This document shows positions 1 through 12,696 of a stretch of DNA of 64,000 bases, piece after piece; the stretch's first letter is position 1, and each line of letters starts with the position of its first letter. The notes beneath the pieces are model-generated. The model saw only the letters and a program-made list of their open reading frames with translations, was not told the DNA's origin and did no database searches. Position numbers and translations under genes: made by a program. Location: assembly GCF_000002985.6 (NCBI RefSeq), contig NC_003284.9, positions 13,020,001 through 13,084,000 on the forward strand. Direction: 5' to 3'. The stretch is from Caenorhabditis elegans (Eukaryota; Nematoda; Chromadorea; Rhabditida; Rhabditidae).

Positions 1-3000
1 ACCTAAAGAAACAATTATAGGGATTCGGATTAATCATCTGTTCTAATTTTTAAACATTTGTTTCTTCAAATTTTGCAACGGAAACCTGCAATGATACCAA
101 TTTTAACTTCAATGACTAACCATGATAATAAGCATCCGATTTGTGCGAAGTCGACGTTGCGTCAATTGACGACGTGCCTCAGACATCAGCTCTTTTTGGC
201 TTCCTCTCACAAAGACACCACGTCGTAGTTTGATAGAAATAGATGCATAGCAAAATGTGATGGTGATCAATGGAAACACGAATTGAATAATGAACACCAC
301 TGTTCCTAAAATTTACGCGTTGAGTAAATTATAATTTGAAAGAAAAAAGAACACCAACCATAAACGCTTCTCAAATAAGCATCTGGTCCCCAGTTTTCTG
401 AGCAATATTCTCCGCAATAGTTTCGGAATTGCATAAGTTCCTGTTTCATGAATAATGGTACCGAAAGCCCAACTGAGATGGCGCTGTTGAAACTTATCAT
501 TTTCAATGCTTGATCTTTGCGTATCGGTCTGGAAGTGCAAAAGTGAGTAACTCGGTTTTCAGTTCAAAACTCACTCTTTCGTCGGATGACAGATGAGAAT
601 ATATCTGTCAATTGCAATTGCGGTGAGCGTTAACGTGGAAAAACTCAACGCGGTACCCTGGAAAATTAATTAAATTTGATATTTTAATTTTCATTGTGTT
701 TTGTGCTTTGAATTGAAATCAATAATCTTTCAAATCCTATATGAAAGATTAATTCCTACGCTCTTAGTTGTGCAAATCTATAGCTTTACCAGTTCTATTT
801 GACTAAAATGCTAATCGTTTCGGTCAGAACAATTTTTTTTTAAATTTTTATTGTTAGCAGCTTTCAATTATTTTCTTTCTTACCTGTAACAAAGGTAGTA
901 AATGACACAATGGTCCACCAAATAACCAAACTTTAGAGAATGCGGTTATCGGCGTTACTGAACCACTAACAATCGCCACAAAAATGTCAGAAACTGACAA
1001 AGATACGATGAACATGTTCCTGACTGATTGAAGAACTTTGAACCTCATCACCGACATCACTACTAACAAATTGCCGGTTACGCCAACTCTGAAAAATTGT
1101 ATAGATTGCATTTACTCTTCCAATTCTTCTAAATGTTCAGGATCTCTCGATTTTTCCCGCCTCATCTATGATCTCTCAAAAAGCGACCGGAAATTTTGAA
1201 AATTAAGTTTTCTGTTTGACCTCGCCTCTGTTTCCGGAAAACCAATTGAGCACAAACAAACATTGTGATAGATAGAATCTAGAGTTACGTCTCCTTTTTT
1301 TCGTTGGCTAATTAATTTCGTTTTTAGTGGATGTATGGCATGTAAGGGCGCAATTTATCAACGATGATAATTCACGAGTTCAAACTATGAAAGACTGTGG
1401 TGTAGAATTTGTTCAATATTTAGTTTTTTTCAGATATTCAATGAGTTTCGACCATTGAGCAGTTTTTTTTTCAATACTTTATGAAAAATAAACATTATCC
1501 GAAATTCCGCCCTCTTCTCTCCTTCTATCCTCATAAACCCATAGAGCCTTAGTATGCAGATCAAAAACCACGAACACTGGCTGCTCATGTTACTCATCTG
1601 GTGGTACACCCCACTCTTACCGCAATAATTCAATTTTCCAGAGACCTACTGTTGAGATAATTCGATTTCATTAATTTGTGGAAGAACTCGTGTAAAACAC
1701 TCAATGTATCTTGATCGAATACCGAACAATTGGTTTTCAATGAATGAGCAATGTTATGTTGACATTGAATACAGAGTGAGCTCTTTTACAACACGTGATG
1801 ACATTGGTCCCATATTATTGGTGCCTTTTTTTTGTTTCAAAAAAGGCTCTAAGAGCATCGCTATTATATTTCATCAGACATGTTTTTGCATAGTGCAAAC
1901 TCACACGACAATTATAGTGTAGATGGTTGCAAGAATCGCGATGGGAATCGGGTGGAGCGTCAGGTCATGCTTTGTCTGCCACAAGTATGCACGGATGTCG
2001 ATGCAGTGATTCGAAGAACTCATTGTTTGATCGACGCTGAAATTTGCAAGATTACACAAATGTTTAATGAAATTGAGGGCGCTGCGAAAAATTGGAAAGC
2101 GAAAAAAAAACATTTTCTGAATAAAGAGGAATAGATTAAGCTATGTATCTGACTTTGCAAAACGGTTTCACTATTTTGCGACGTGGGGTATTCAGTAATA
2201 ATAAAAAGATAGACATATTGACAAAAACCAATTTTCATTACCGAAATAGTTAAGGTCAAAAAGGTTAAGAGGCCCCGAATATGTAATATTCCAGATTTCT
2301 TGAGAGAAATTAACGGTAAAAAAATAATACTTGTTCTACTATGTAGAACTCACACGGAGATATTTATTTTTCTTTGAACTAAACTTAGCAGTTAATTGAG
2401 ATTATTGAAAGTTATATCCGTGAAAACTTTTTATTTCAAACAAAGATCGGAAGCAATCAAATTTTTGAGGTAATCTGTCAAAATCAAAGTTTCAGAACAG
2501 GGGAACTAGTGAAAATCACAAAATGTATTCTTCCACATTTTTGTGAGAAACATTTAAATATTATTCAGAAACAATGCGCCACTTTGTGTGAGAACGAGAA
2601 CTGTTTATCGAGGCTAGTTTGAAAAACATAGTTTAATGTCTGAAACCAAGTGTTGACTTGGGGACTTGGATAATTACAAGACAGCAATAGAGAAAGGCTT
2701 AAATTCCATTGAAGATCAACAAAAAACGAGGAATAAAAGGAAGAGTAGCAGTGGAGAAGAGCACCAGTGGGCGGAGACGTAATTTTTCTTCACATTTTGT
2801 CTTCTCCTCCAATTTTTTTTGGGAGGCGGTCTAAAAGAGGATGCGGGAAAATTTGAAGAGGCTTTCTGAACGCTTATGCGCTTTTGACACTGGTTAATGA
2901 TTCAATGGAAGCAAGGAAATGTGAAAAATGATGTGGTAAATTGGACTTTTGTGATCAGAGTTTAGATGTTCATCAATTGCTTGCAGACGATATAAAAAGT

Positions 3001-6000
3001 ATGGGAAGCAAATCTACAGTCTATAATCGTTTAAGCGAACAAAAATAGTAACTTGAGAACTTTTCAATGACATCATAGAGATTGAAAAGCCAGACATAAT
3101 TGTTCAGTATCATTCAGATAATTACTGAAACTCGTGGTATCGTTTTTTTTTTCAGAAAAAAAAATATGCGTGAAAGGATATTCTCTCTATTTTTCACATA
3201 ATATATTGAAAAATGAAACCAGACACAGAATTCAGTTTAGTTAGACGTAATGTAAAAATGGACAGAAATAAAAAAAACGTTGGGGGAGGAGAAAGAATAA
3301 AATGATTCAAGCCGTGTTCAATTGAAAAAGAATGTGGAAAAAAGAGAGCAAACACTTTTCAGAAGGTAGATTCGTTCAAGCGGGAACGTTTTTTGTTCTA
3401 TGAAATTATTGACTCGGGTCAAAGACTCTCATGCGGTGGGGGTGAATGTAAGTTGAAAGTTCAAGATCAAATAGTAGTTATTTTTGAGGTAAATTTCAAA
3501 ACATATCAGATATCAGGTATTTAACAATGGACCATTTTTAAATCAGCATATTTATTTAAATCTCTCCCCGATAGTTACTGTAAGTGGTACTTATGGTTTT
3601 GAAAATTTTGGATAACTAAATGGTTTCTCATTATCTGAATCATTGTTAATAATTCAACATTATCGATACATATTACATACAATACGCTTAAATTGAAAAA
3701 TGAGGAAAGTGCCGGAAAACAAACGAAATAAGTTGGGGATTTTTTTAAAACTTTTTTTGACTATAAATTTGATTTCAAACTTTAGCACCAATAGTGTTAT
3801 CCATCGTAATCCCAACGTTCATCACTCTTTCTTAAAATAGAATGCATTTATTTGTTGTGGAGTCCCCTATTATTATTTTTTTTTACTTCTACCACACCCT
3901 TACAATAATCCCCCGGCAACATTGAAAAATATGAACTGAGAGATTCCCCGATGTGGAAGTAACAGGAAAAGCTGTCCAATTATTGTGATGATGTATATAC
4001 ATTATTGGAAAATTGAAAAAAAAAATTACCCACACGATGATCCTGTATTCTAGGAGCGATTGGAACTCTCTAATTTTTGAAATGTATCTCTAAAGTTTGA
4101 AAAATATAACAAAGCTGGTGTAATTTCGATATTAATATGACAAATTTGCAGAATGATTTTTTTAAAGATTAAACTTGAAACAGCTTCAGTAAAGTTTTAA
4201 GTGGAACAGTCATTGTCTGAAGGAAAAAGATAAAACTCAAAAAAAACATGTTGATGTGAGGGTGGTTGGCGACCAAAAACGCTCGCCAAGTTCAGACCAA
4301 TTAGTATTTTGTGGTCCCTGAAAAAGGTTCGTGTGTACACGATTTATCTTTAAAATTATACTATTTACGTCTAACTTTTCATGTGACGTATTTGTGTCCT
4401 CAATATTTTTGTTTTCACGTTGGCATTCTTGAAAGTATAAATTGCTACCATGATACGCATTTTTCTACAAGTGCAAGACTAGTTTTGCGTGGAACAAAAC
4501 ATCGAATCGGAGTATAATTGAAAAAAAAGCAACAGCGTTCGACTTTCCTAGTCACTGAAAAACGATTTCTAAAGAAAAACACACTGAAATTATTCAAGTT
4601 GTTATAAAACTTTAGGCAATCGGTTTCTCCATCTTTTATAGTCAAATCAGATCCAAAAATCAATTTTCCGAACCAATAAGTTTAATGAGTTTTGCGAATC
4701 TCTAAGTTTACTTGAAAGTAATTTTGTGTCAGACAGTTATGTATAAGGTGTTAACGGAAAAATATCATTTTAATACCCAATTGGCTAAAATGAATTTGTC
4801 TGGATAACGAATCTCGTGGTACATTTTTTGGAATGTCATACAACATAGTATTCCGAGAACATACATATGTATTAAATGATTGCTTTTGACTGAAGTGTAG
4901 GTAATGAACATATTTGTTTCGAAAAGATTTAGGAATGTGTTTCTAAAACTTAGGGGAATAACAAGCATTAACTTGTACTTTTTACTGTACTGGTTATTTT
5001 GGTGTCATTCGTGTTATTCATATATAAGTATTTTCTTGGAATTTCTCAATTTTTAATTTTCTAAACATTTTAGCGTTCAGGAGTTATTCAGAAATTGAAA
5101 ACTAAACCGCAAAACCGAAACGTTGGAAATTATAGCCAAAAAAAACCAGGACCTACGGAGAAAAATAGTGGAAATCCACAACTAGTCCACAACTATTCCA
5201 AAACACAAATTTATAAAGTTTGGCAATATATAATCAGATTACACTACGGTATTCATTTTGTAAGGAAATAACGTCTGGAAAATTACAAAATATATGTATC
5301 AGTCTATTTCTCAGCTGTTTTACCACGAGGCAAAATCTTCTGCTGTCACGTTACTGTAATATAAACAAGCCAGTTGAAAAATTGTTAATTTATGAAATGA
5401 GCAGTTTTTTTTTACCAAATCTATTATTGGTAAAAAAAAAGCCTGATGCCTGCCCCCAACCTGCCTGCCTCACGCCGACATCGTGCCTTGTTTTTACACT
5501 TTGGCGAGAAGTTAAAGCCTTGGTGTTTACCACATAGGTGGTTCTTCTGCCGCGACTTACACTTTTTGCGTCCCGCGCCGCACGGTACAGAAGAGGCAAG
5601 AAAAAAAAATCTAAAATAAGGCAAAACAATTCGAATTGAAGACGTAAGTATTTGAAATTTTAAGTGCCAAACCATCAAAAAAAGCTAAAAACAGAATACG
5701 TCTAGGATGACAATAAATTAGCTTCGAAAAAAAAAGATAATGGGAAAATGAATGGAAGACAAAACCCGAAATTCCATACTCTGACCTAGATTCAAAAATG
5801 GCGCAACAAATATTTAATTTCTGTGAGGCGAGATTTTTCCCCAAAAATTTAGCGTTGGCAAAAAAGGGGATTGAAAAAAGTTGAACAAATTTTTATTTTT
5901 AAGAATTAATTTCGAAATGTTTGATGCAAAATTTTAGAAACGGGTAAAAACTTATTCAAAATTGAGACGGCTAAATTTTGGAAAGATAAAAACACTAAAC

Positions 6001-9000
6001 ATGATCTGAGATCTAGGATCTGCCAATTTCAGATGGGGTTTTAATTCAGAAAGCTGAATATGCAATTCGCAAATTTATGGCTCAGGCATTGGTCAAAAAC
6101 ATCAAAAACATGCAGCTTGCACATCTTCCGGTTAAATTTTATTCGTAAATTGTGTTATCCAGATATTGGGTTTTATAGGAGCTGTCTATGTGATAAAATA
6201 AAGATCAAAACGTGAAACCCAATGTTCAGACAAGACAATGATAATGAATATATTACCAAGAGACACTACCGTCGTCTCAAACCCACGTAGTATGTAAGCT
6301 CCACTGAGAACTGCAAATGTATCTGGTAAGTGCACTATTGAATGAGTAAGTGTTATCTGATTGTTTCAAGCGATTCGAGTGAGTAATTTATTTTATCCTA
6401 CACTCGTCGGAAATTGAAACGGAGTAGCTTAAACTGGTAAGTCAACAATGACGTTTATTCTCGCAAGAGAATTTTCAAAGCATTTATTGTTGGAGGGTAA
6501 AGGAATTTCAGAAAAATGGTGTAAGATTTGGGTAATTTTAAAATTATTTCCTAAATGGCTAAGTTTCTGTTTTTTTAACTTTTTAGATTTTCACATCAAT
6601 GACCTATGATTATCATCAATTAATATCACATTAACTATTCACAACGAGAGCACATAAATTAAAACTTTTACAACTTTTGCTAACTTGCTCGAAAGTCTAC
6701 AGTTTCTGGGCTGAGTTTTTTAGCCCCACAGTTTCAGTTAAAATGCGTTATAATAATGATCAGTCACATCATGACACAAGCAACTGGATAAATGGCCCTT
6801 ATGATGTTTTTCTATGAAGAAACAGACACAGCTGAAAATAGAATATAAATAATAGCAATGATCAAGATATAAACTACATGTAAAAGTTTTAAACCGAGTT
6901 TTGATGTACATGTTATTCATTAACCTACAAGAAAAGTATTTCAGCTGTCATCTAAATATTTGTATAAAACCTATGTCGTTTGAAACGAAAAACATTTAAA
7001 TAAGGTCACTGAGTAAATTTAGTGATAGAGAGGAAATCTGAACAAAAAAAAGACATTCTCAACTTTTTTAAGGGAGTGAGCGCTATTTTGAAACTTCGAT
7101 ACGAAAAAACCTTTTGTACAACAATTTCACAACTATTTATTTTGATAAATCTACATTTTGATTTTTTTATAGGGCTCGTCGCTAAATTTTTTGCTGTGAC
7201 ATAATTTAGAGGTTTTTTTATCTGACACGCGGTATATTAGTTTAAACAAGCTGAAGCTGTTTTTCAGTTAGGCTACAAACTACAAAAGATCACGGAACTT
7301 TAGAAAAGTGAGAAGCAATAAAACATGATGCTCGAAAATATTCCACCTACCCAAAGTCCTCTTCCCCGGAACAAGGGTTTTGAAAGTAAAGATGATCTTT
7401 TTTGTTCTGACTGCTAGAATCGTGAATTAAAAATAAGGAACGTAAAAGTTAAAAGAAAACGCAAGGAAAAAAGATGGAGAAAGAGGTGTAGCAAAAATCT
7501 AGAAGACGGAAAAGTAGTGGAAAAATAAAAAACTAGAAGGATAGAAAAGAAATGGAAAAGAACCATATCGTGAACGCATTAAGCCGTGGCACCACTCTTT
7601 TTTGGAAGGCGGGAGGCGGGGTGGTCCGAGCAATTGCACTTTGAGAAGTAAAGGTAAACAGGATATCGTTTCAGATTCTCTGTTTTTTTCACTCAATTTT
7701 CACTTACTAGTCTCAATTTGTTGAAAATTAGAGGGAAATCTTGAGACAAATCAAATTTAACGGACGAAACAAATACACCGCCTGGAAAACACTAGGAGTA
7801 ACTGAACCATGGAAAACGAGAAATCGGGAAAGGAGGAAAAACAAAAGGGAAAGAAAGAAGAAGAAGGAGAAAAACGAAGATTAGGTTATTCATTGGTTTA
7901 CCAAATAATATGCAAATGTAGATATGAGTAGATATTCTCGAAAACGTTTGTCAACTTTTATAGAAAACAATGATCCGTGAATCCGCAAATTTGTTCCATC
8001 GAATTCGGATATTACTTCTCGGAATTTGAAATTTTATTACACAGACGTTAAAAACATTGAAAGCCATTCCATCTGTTTCCTGTTCCTTCTCAATTGGGAA
8101 TTTTAGGAGTCATATTAAATATTAATGAAGCACTGGTCTGGTGAAGCCCACATATAGAGAAAAGCAGTCAGATTTTTGAATGAAAAAATAATTTCAAATG
8201 TTCTGAGAAGACTTGTAATACAATGTAAAAAAATGTGACTTATGTGGGAGGAAAACTGTCGTCTATACGCAACATGCGTCATTAAGTGGTTATTGCAAGA
8301 CAATCTTTAATGACTTGATGCTATCAAACAAATTTTAACAATTAGAAGGAATCTCGATATGAAAGGAAATAACCAAGATTCAGGCGGAGCATATCTTACA
8401 ATATAACAATAGTTTGCTGTTATTTTAACATCAGTTTATTACAAAAAAAAACTCTAAACATGATGAGGTTGTATACGAGCTAATTGGAAAACTGCAATGA
8501 ACCTACATACGAAAATCATCTTAAAATAATCTCCACTCATATCTTGGTTTCCTTTTCTTGTTTGCATTTTGTTGTCCACAGTTTCTACTGTTTTTTGTTT
8601 TGATACGAGTAATTAAATCAGATCAATACAAAAATTAAACCTTCATTTAAAATTTTTGAATAGTAATCTTTATTTATTTCATTTATGTTATAACTTAAAA
8701 TCACAAAGAAAATGTTGCACCTGAAATGTTTCATACGCAGAGTACCAATGTTAACTAGTTGTTACAAATTTTCACAACTGAACAAACAGCTCACAGGAAA
8801 AATGAAACTAAACTGACATACAAAGATCACTTCACAAAACGTGTGCATCATATTGAATATGCCACCTCTTTTTTGGAATTTGGTCTGCTTCTGTCATTTT
8901 TAGAAAACAATGATTTACCCTGAAAGAAGTCAACGACATATTCTATCAAGTGGCATGCTCGCGCTTATGCGTTCCTAGAAAACTGTAAAATGAATTTCTA

Positions 9001-12000
9001 ACTTTTTTTAAATCTAAATGTTTTTTTGCGATTAGATTTCACTCTATGAATAGCGTTAGGGGTTAAAAAAATTGAAAATCAGGATGTTTATGTGGCTCAC
9101 GTTAAAAAAATTTATACTGAATGTTATTTGCGCTTGTAAAAAGGGCATCACCGATGAAGTGAATTGCGACATAATTTTTTTCCATTGTGCAACATTAGCA
9201 GATGTTTTTTCCGCCTGGCACTTTTGAGACCCGTAATACATAAAATCAAATTATCAATTAGTTATATAATAGTTGCATATGTTTTCAAACACGTTTATTC
9301 AAAATGTTGGTTTTGAAACATTTTTAGAAAAAAAGGACTAGCTTCGAACCTAGAGAATGATTTCCTTTTCTAGTTTACAGTAGGAAAAAGCACTGAAAAA
9401 GATATCGAAAGATCGCCAACCTACACAGGAAGTATTTAAAGATGTTACCTCCGGAAAAAAATTAAAAACTCCTATGAATGTTTCATAAATATTCGCATGT
9501 TTCAATTTCTCATGAAATTCGGGTGCCTTTTGAACTCGCTCTTGAGGAGTGAGTGGATAAGATTTTTGGTCATTAGAATTGATCGTTGACAAAAGTTTAC
9601 TGTTTACGGGATGACAGTTCACCGACGACGACAAATAATAAATAAAGGAACCTGTGTCGAATTACTTTTTTCTTTCACTTCCACTTCCAACTACACAGAG
9701 ATCACCTCTTGAGTGAGAAACATTTTCACAAAAAAGTCAGTCAAGTGAGAGAAAAGTGTTGTGACTTGGTGCATTAATTTGTTAGAACGGTTCTAGAATC
9801 CAGATAAGCTGGTTTTCGGAAGACACTGATACTAAAAAATAATTTAACCGTTTCCTTGTTAGTTAATGCACTCCAATCACTAGAGACAATTTATATATTC
9901 TTTTTTAAAAGTTTCAAACTCTGTTTTGTGCTCGGATTTGCTTAGGTACAAAATCACAAACAAAAGATTAGTTTTTCCTGTGTTTTCAAGTGTTGCATAC
10001 CCGTCATATCTTTTTGCGGGAAAAGAGCAACAAATTGAGCAGGAAAAAGAGGAAGAAATGTTCGAAAGAATAGGCGTCAACCTTTTACAAAATTGTTGTA
10101 AAGATTGAGGGCAAATGTGCTTCGTCTTTTTTTTTTCATTCAAAGAAAACCCGAAGAAAAAAACGAGACTGAACAAGAAGAGGTGCATTACATTGGTACA
10201 TTCCATTGAAATAGGGTGAAAGGTTCATAAATCGAGTTGTTGTTTATTTTGGGGTTATTTTATTTTTGATTGAGTTTTGAACATCACTGAAATGACAATT
10301 TGTTTTTTTTTTCAAAAAATTTCTGCAGTATATGGAATTATAAAGTTTAAAGACGGAAAAGAATCAATGCACATTCACAAAGGGAATTCACCAATATTTT
10401 CGAAGAGTATCTTTGCACGTGGTACCAGACTGTCCCATTACCGTTTGATCTACAATAAATAAGGGAATTTTTAGCCCAAGATAATGTGACGTCAGCACGT
10501 TCTTAACCATGAAAAATCAGTTGAGAACTCTGCGTCTCTTCTCACGCATTTTTTTGTAGATCTACGTGAATCAAACCGAAATGGAACACTCTGACACCAC
10601 GAGTCTTTGGGGGCTTGTGCTTATAAACTTGTAAATGAGAGCTAGAAAAAGTACTATTATAAGTTTGATAACGTTTCACAGTGTTTATTTTAGTATCATA
10701 CATACAAAATAATGAACAAATTTCAGTTCAGTTAAACATGAATTGTAGTGGAAAAAAAATTCAAACTAAAAAAGTACAATGTTTCGTGTGAAATGGGATT
10801 AGGTATTTTAAAAAAAACCTACTACAAAAATCCAACATCGAATTTTATATTGATCTTAGAAATTACTATTTAATAGAATATGAGATCTGTTATTTATGTA
10901 TACCGCAAAAGAAATCCTTGCAGTCTGACTGGAATGGTTCAAATTTTTATACAATGATGGTAGTAATGCTCTCTTTTTGAAAAGTACGCCCTTTTTAGAT
11001 TTTCTCGAAGCATGTAATATAATAATATAGCATCTAATACTGGTGAACTTTTTGTGATTCTAAAGCAATCCAAATATCAAATCTGACACATCAAATTCTA
11101 GTCGGACTGATCTCGGCTAAACTTTCTATGTGAATCTTATCCGGTATTATAATAAAAAATTTAATACTTTTGCAATGGACTTCTTAAATCATTTTTTCTA
11201 TTAAATCTTGCTACGACACAAGTTTTCATTTTACAAAAGCTAGGTGTGGAAAAAATTTAAAAATAAAAACAATTAGAAGCAATGGAAAATTCGATTTTAT
11301 TGTGAATGTGTAGATGTCTCAAGTGTGAGAAAATGAAAAAGTCGATTGACTCTTGAGTAGAGATTTGTAAGATTTATGCGCTCAACAAATAGTCGCTCCG
11401 TGAGATTTTCAATATTGCGTTGGGATGTGTACTTTTTCCAACGAATATTGGAACATTTACATAGTCGTTCAGTGAGCATGTTGTTTTTTTGCCTGGTTTA
11501 AAATAAGGAATGTTCTTTTTTTTTACTGAGTTAAGAACAATGTTGTTCCACTGCTCAGCTGGGGTCAGTGACGTTTTTGTTTCTAGTTTACTTACGCTTA
11601 TTCACTAATGAAAATTAATTTAATATAATTGTCGTATTATTCACAGGGAGAGAACAGCCGATAGAAATTGACATTTATGTCTTTGATGAAAATTGTATTA
11701 GATGCTACAATACTAGAAAAAGGAATTCCTAAGCATACATTTACAGGAATAATAATAATAGCAATATTTCCAAAACTAAAATTCTTTTTGAAAATGGCGT
11801 GCAGCTTAATGCAGAACACAATGAAGGGTCCTTCAGATTCTTTATTCCGCCGAGCAAAGTTCATCACGTGATAACGAGTTTTCCTTATTATTCTGTAGAG
11901 AGCAACAACCAAAGGGTCCCGAGACTGAGTACAAATAACAAAAAAAAAACGTTGTGTTTTGCAAATACCGCTTCTGAAGTGACCAATATTTCTAGAACAA

Positions 12001-12696
12001 TCAAAACATGTTTTAAACTGACTCGTACTGTTTGTCAAAAAAAAATTCTGATTCTGCTCAGTACTTATGCAATAGATATGCTGGTTGGAAGTTTTGCAGT
12101 TTTAGGCCTAAGGAAAATTATTGATGCATCAAATTAAAAACATTCCGGGATTCGGCAGTAACAAAAAGGCCAACACAACCACGAATATTTAACAGAAAGA
12201 TTTTTGCCTTTTTTGCTTGAAGCAGTACTCGATTTTTAGGAAGAATGAAGTTATCAATATTTCATTTTTAATTCCAACTCCAAGTGAGAGAAATATTGGA
12301 TTTGTGAAAAGAAAGATCATAAAAATATCAAGAACTTAATGAAATAAATACGATTCTCGATCTAACAATTCATAAAATCTTCAAACCAAACACTTTATTT
12401 TTTCAACTCTGAACCCTAAACTCTTAAGCCACATCCTTCATGCATTTGTTAACAGAACGCAAACGCATCATAAACTTTTGCATCTTTTTTGCACCCATCA
12501 CTTCAAATCTATCTAGTTTGCATTTTTCTCATCGTATGTGCACTCAATTTTGTCACGCTAGCCTCATTAGAGCAGCATGGGCCCGACGAGAAAATGATAT
12601 CAGTTTTCTGAAAAAGAATTCAGTCACTTACTATGTATCGTTGAGCAATGCTTCTGTAGTGTCCGTTGTGAAGTTTTCACTAGAAGTGTGATTCAT
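1..12696 (-). CDS. Neuropeptide (NPY/RFamide-type) G-protein coupled receptor, partial, first coding exon 10.6 kb upstream
   Basis: A class A GPCR of the worm npr type, at the neuronal plasma membrane, presumably binding a peptide. Coding exons read on the minus strand: 12696-12632, 2036-1905, 1088-884, 657-575, 528-359 and 305-121, continuing past the left edge. All phases agree across the five junctions. The N-terminus is rich in N-glycosylation sites (starts MNHTSSENFT). TM1 spans the second junction (IAILATIYTIIV then VGVTGNLLVV). TM2 has SVSDIFVAIVSG. TM3 ends with AIDRYILICHPT, a clear DRY box. TM4 and a Cys-bearing second loop (RNYCGEYC) follow, then TM5 (FIIQFVFPLITITFCY) and a basic third loop ending RRLRTNRMLIIM just before TM6. 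TM6, TM7 and the tail lie outside the window. The first exon has a TTTCAG acceptor just before its ATG, so a further 5' exon or trans-splicing is likely. The exact npr paralogue is not assigned. Confidence 0.85.
5435..5600. repeat. GC-rich patch, possible dispersed repeat
   Basis: A sharply GC-rich island in AT-rich intron DNA, with CCTGCCTGCC runs, a CACATAGGTGG stretch and GTCCCGCGCCGCAC. Its composition is like short dispersed repeats I know from this genus. Only one copy is visible here, so the assignment is weak. The open frames over it on both strands are composition effects. Confidence 0.3.
9350..9651 (-). other. Isolated open exon-like frame inside the GPCR intron
   Basis: Minus-strand frame of about 99 codons that starts just after a CACAG acceptor-like site and has no in-frame ATG near its beginning. 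The first residues are hydrophobic (SFIYYLSSS), followed by a balanced composition (SYPLTPQERVQKAPEFHEKL). It could be an exon of a nested gene, a relic, or chance. No partner exon in compatible phase was found. Confidence 0.2.
10416..10603. repeat. Inverted-repeat element (MITE-like), copy 1
   Basis: Ends read CACGTGGTaCCAGACTGTCC and, inverted, CTGACACCACGag. Inside are two inverted GATCTACAA...GCG segments and a central GTGACGTCAGCACGTTCTTA. The two halves are imperfect inverted copies. The same element recurs at 21753-21927 and 24242-24412. This is a common small non-autonomous palindromic repeat type in Caenorhabditis. Confidence 0.8.
11637..12137. other. Unresolved open frames on both strands
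   Basis: A 133-codon frame on the minus strand (12038-11637) faces a 112-codon plus-strand frame (11799-12137). Both contain hydrophobic blocks, for example IAIIIIPVNVCLGIPF on minus and LILLSTYAIDMLVGSF on plus. No motif settles which strand, if either, codes. One possibility is the remnant of a membrane receptor nested in the intron. No flanking splice partners were found. Confidence 0.2.

Larger units (their letters stand above)
2037..12631 (-). other. Giant intron of the GPCR gene
   Basis: The second coding exon begins after AATTTCAG at 2037-2044 (minus strand) and the first ends at a GTAAGT donor at 12631. The split codon TA|C restores an open frame, so this interval is probably one intron. 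I see no convincing conserved exon in it. It holds an inverted-repeat element (10416-10603), a GC-rich patch near 5440-5600, and two weak open frames described separately. The rest is AT-rich with many A or T runs. An interval this long next to a neuronal receptor promoter could carry enhancers, but no specific site is claimed. Confidence 0.7.

Noticed and set aside
9880..10206. 108-codon minus-strand frame with a hydrophobic start
   Set aside because: Its composition follows A/T runs, it lies inside the GPCR intron, and it has no partner exon or motif.
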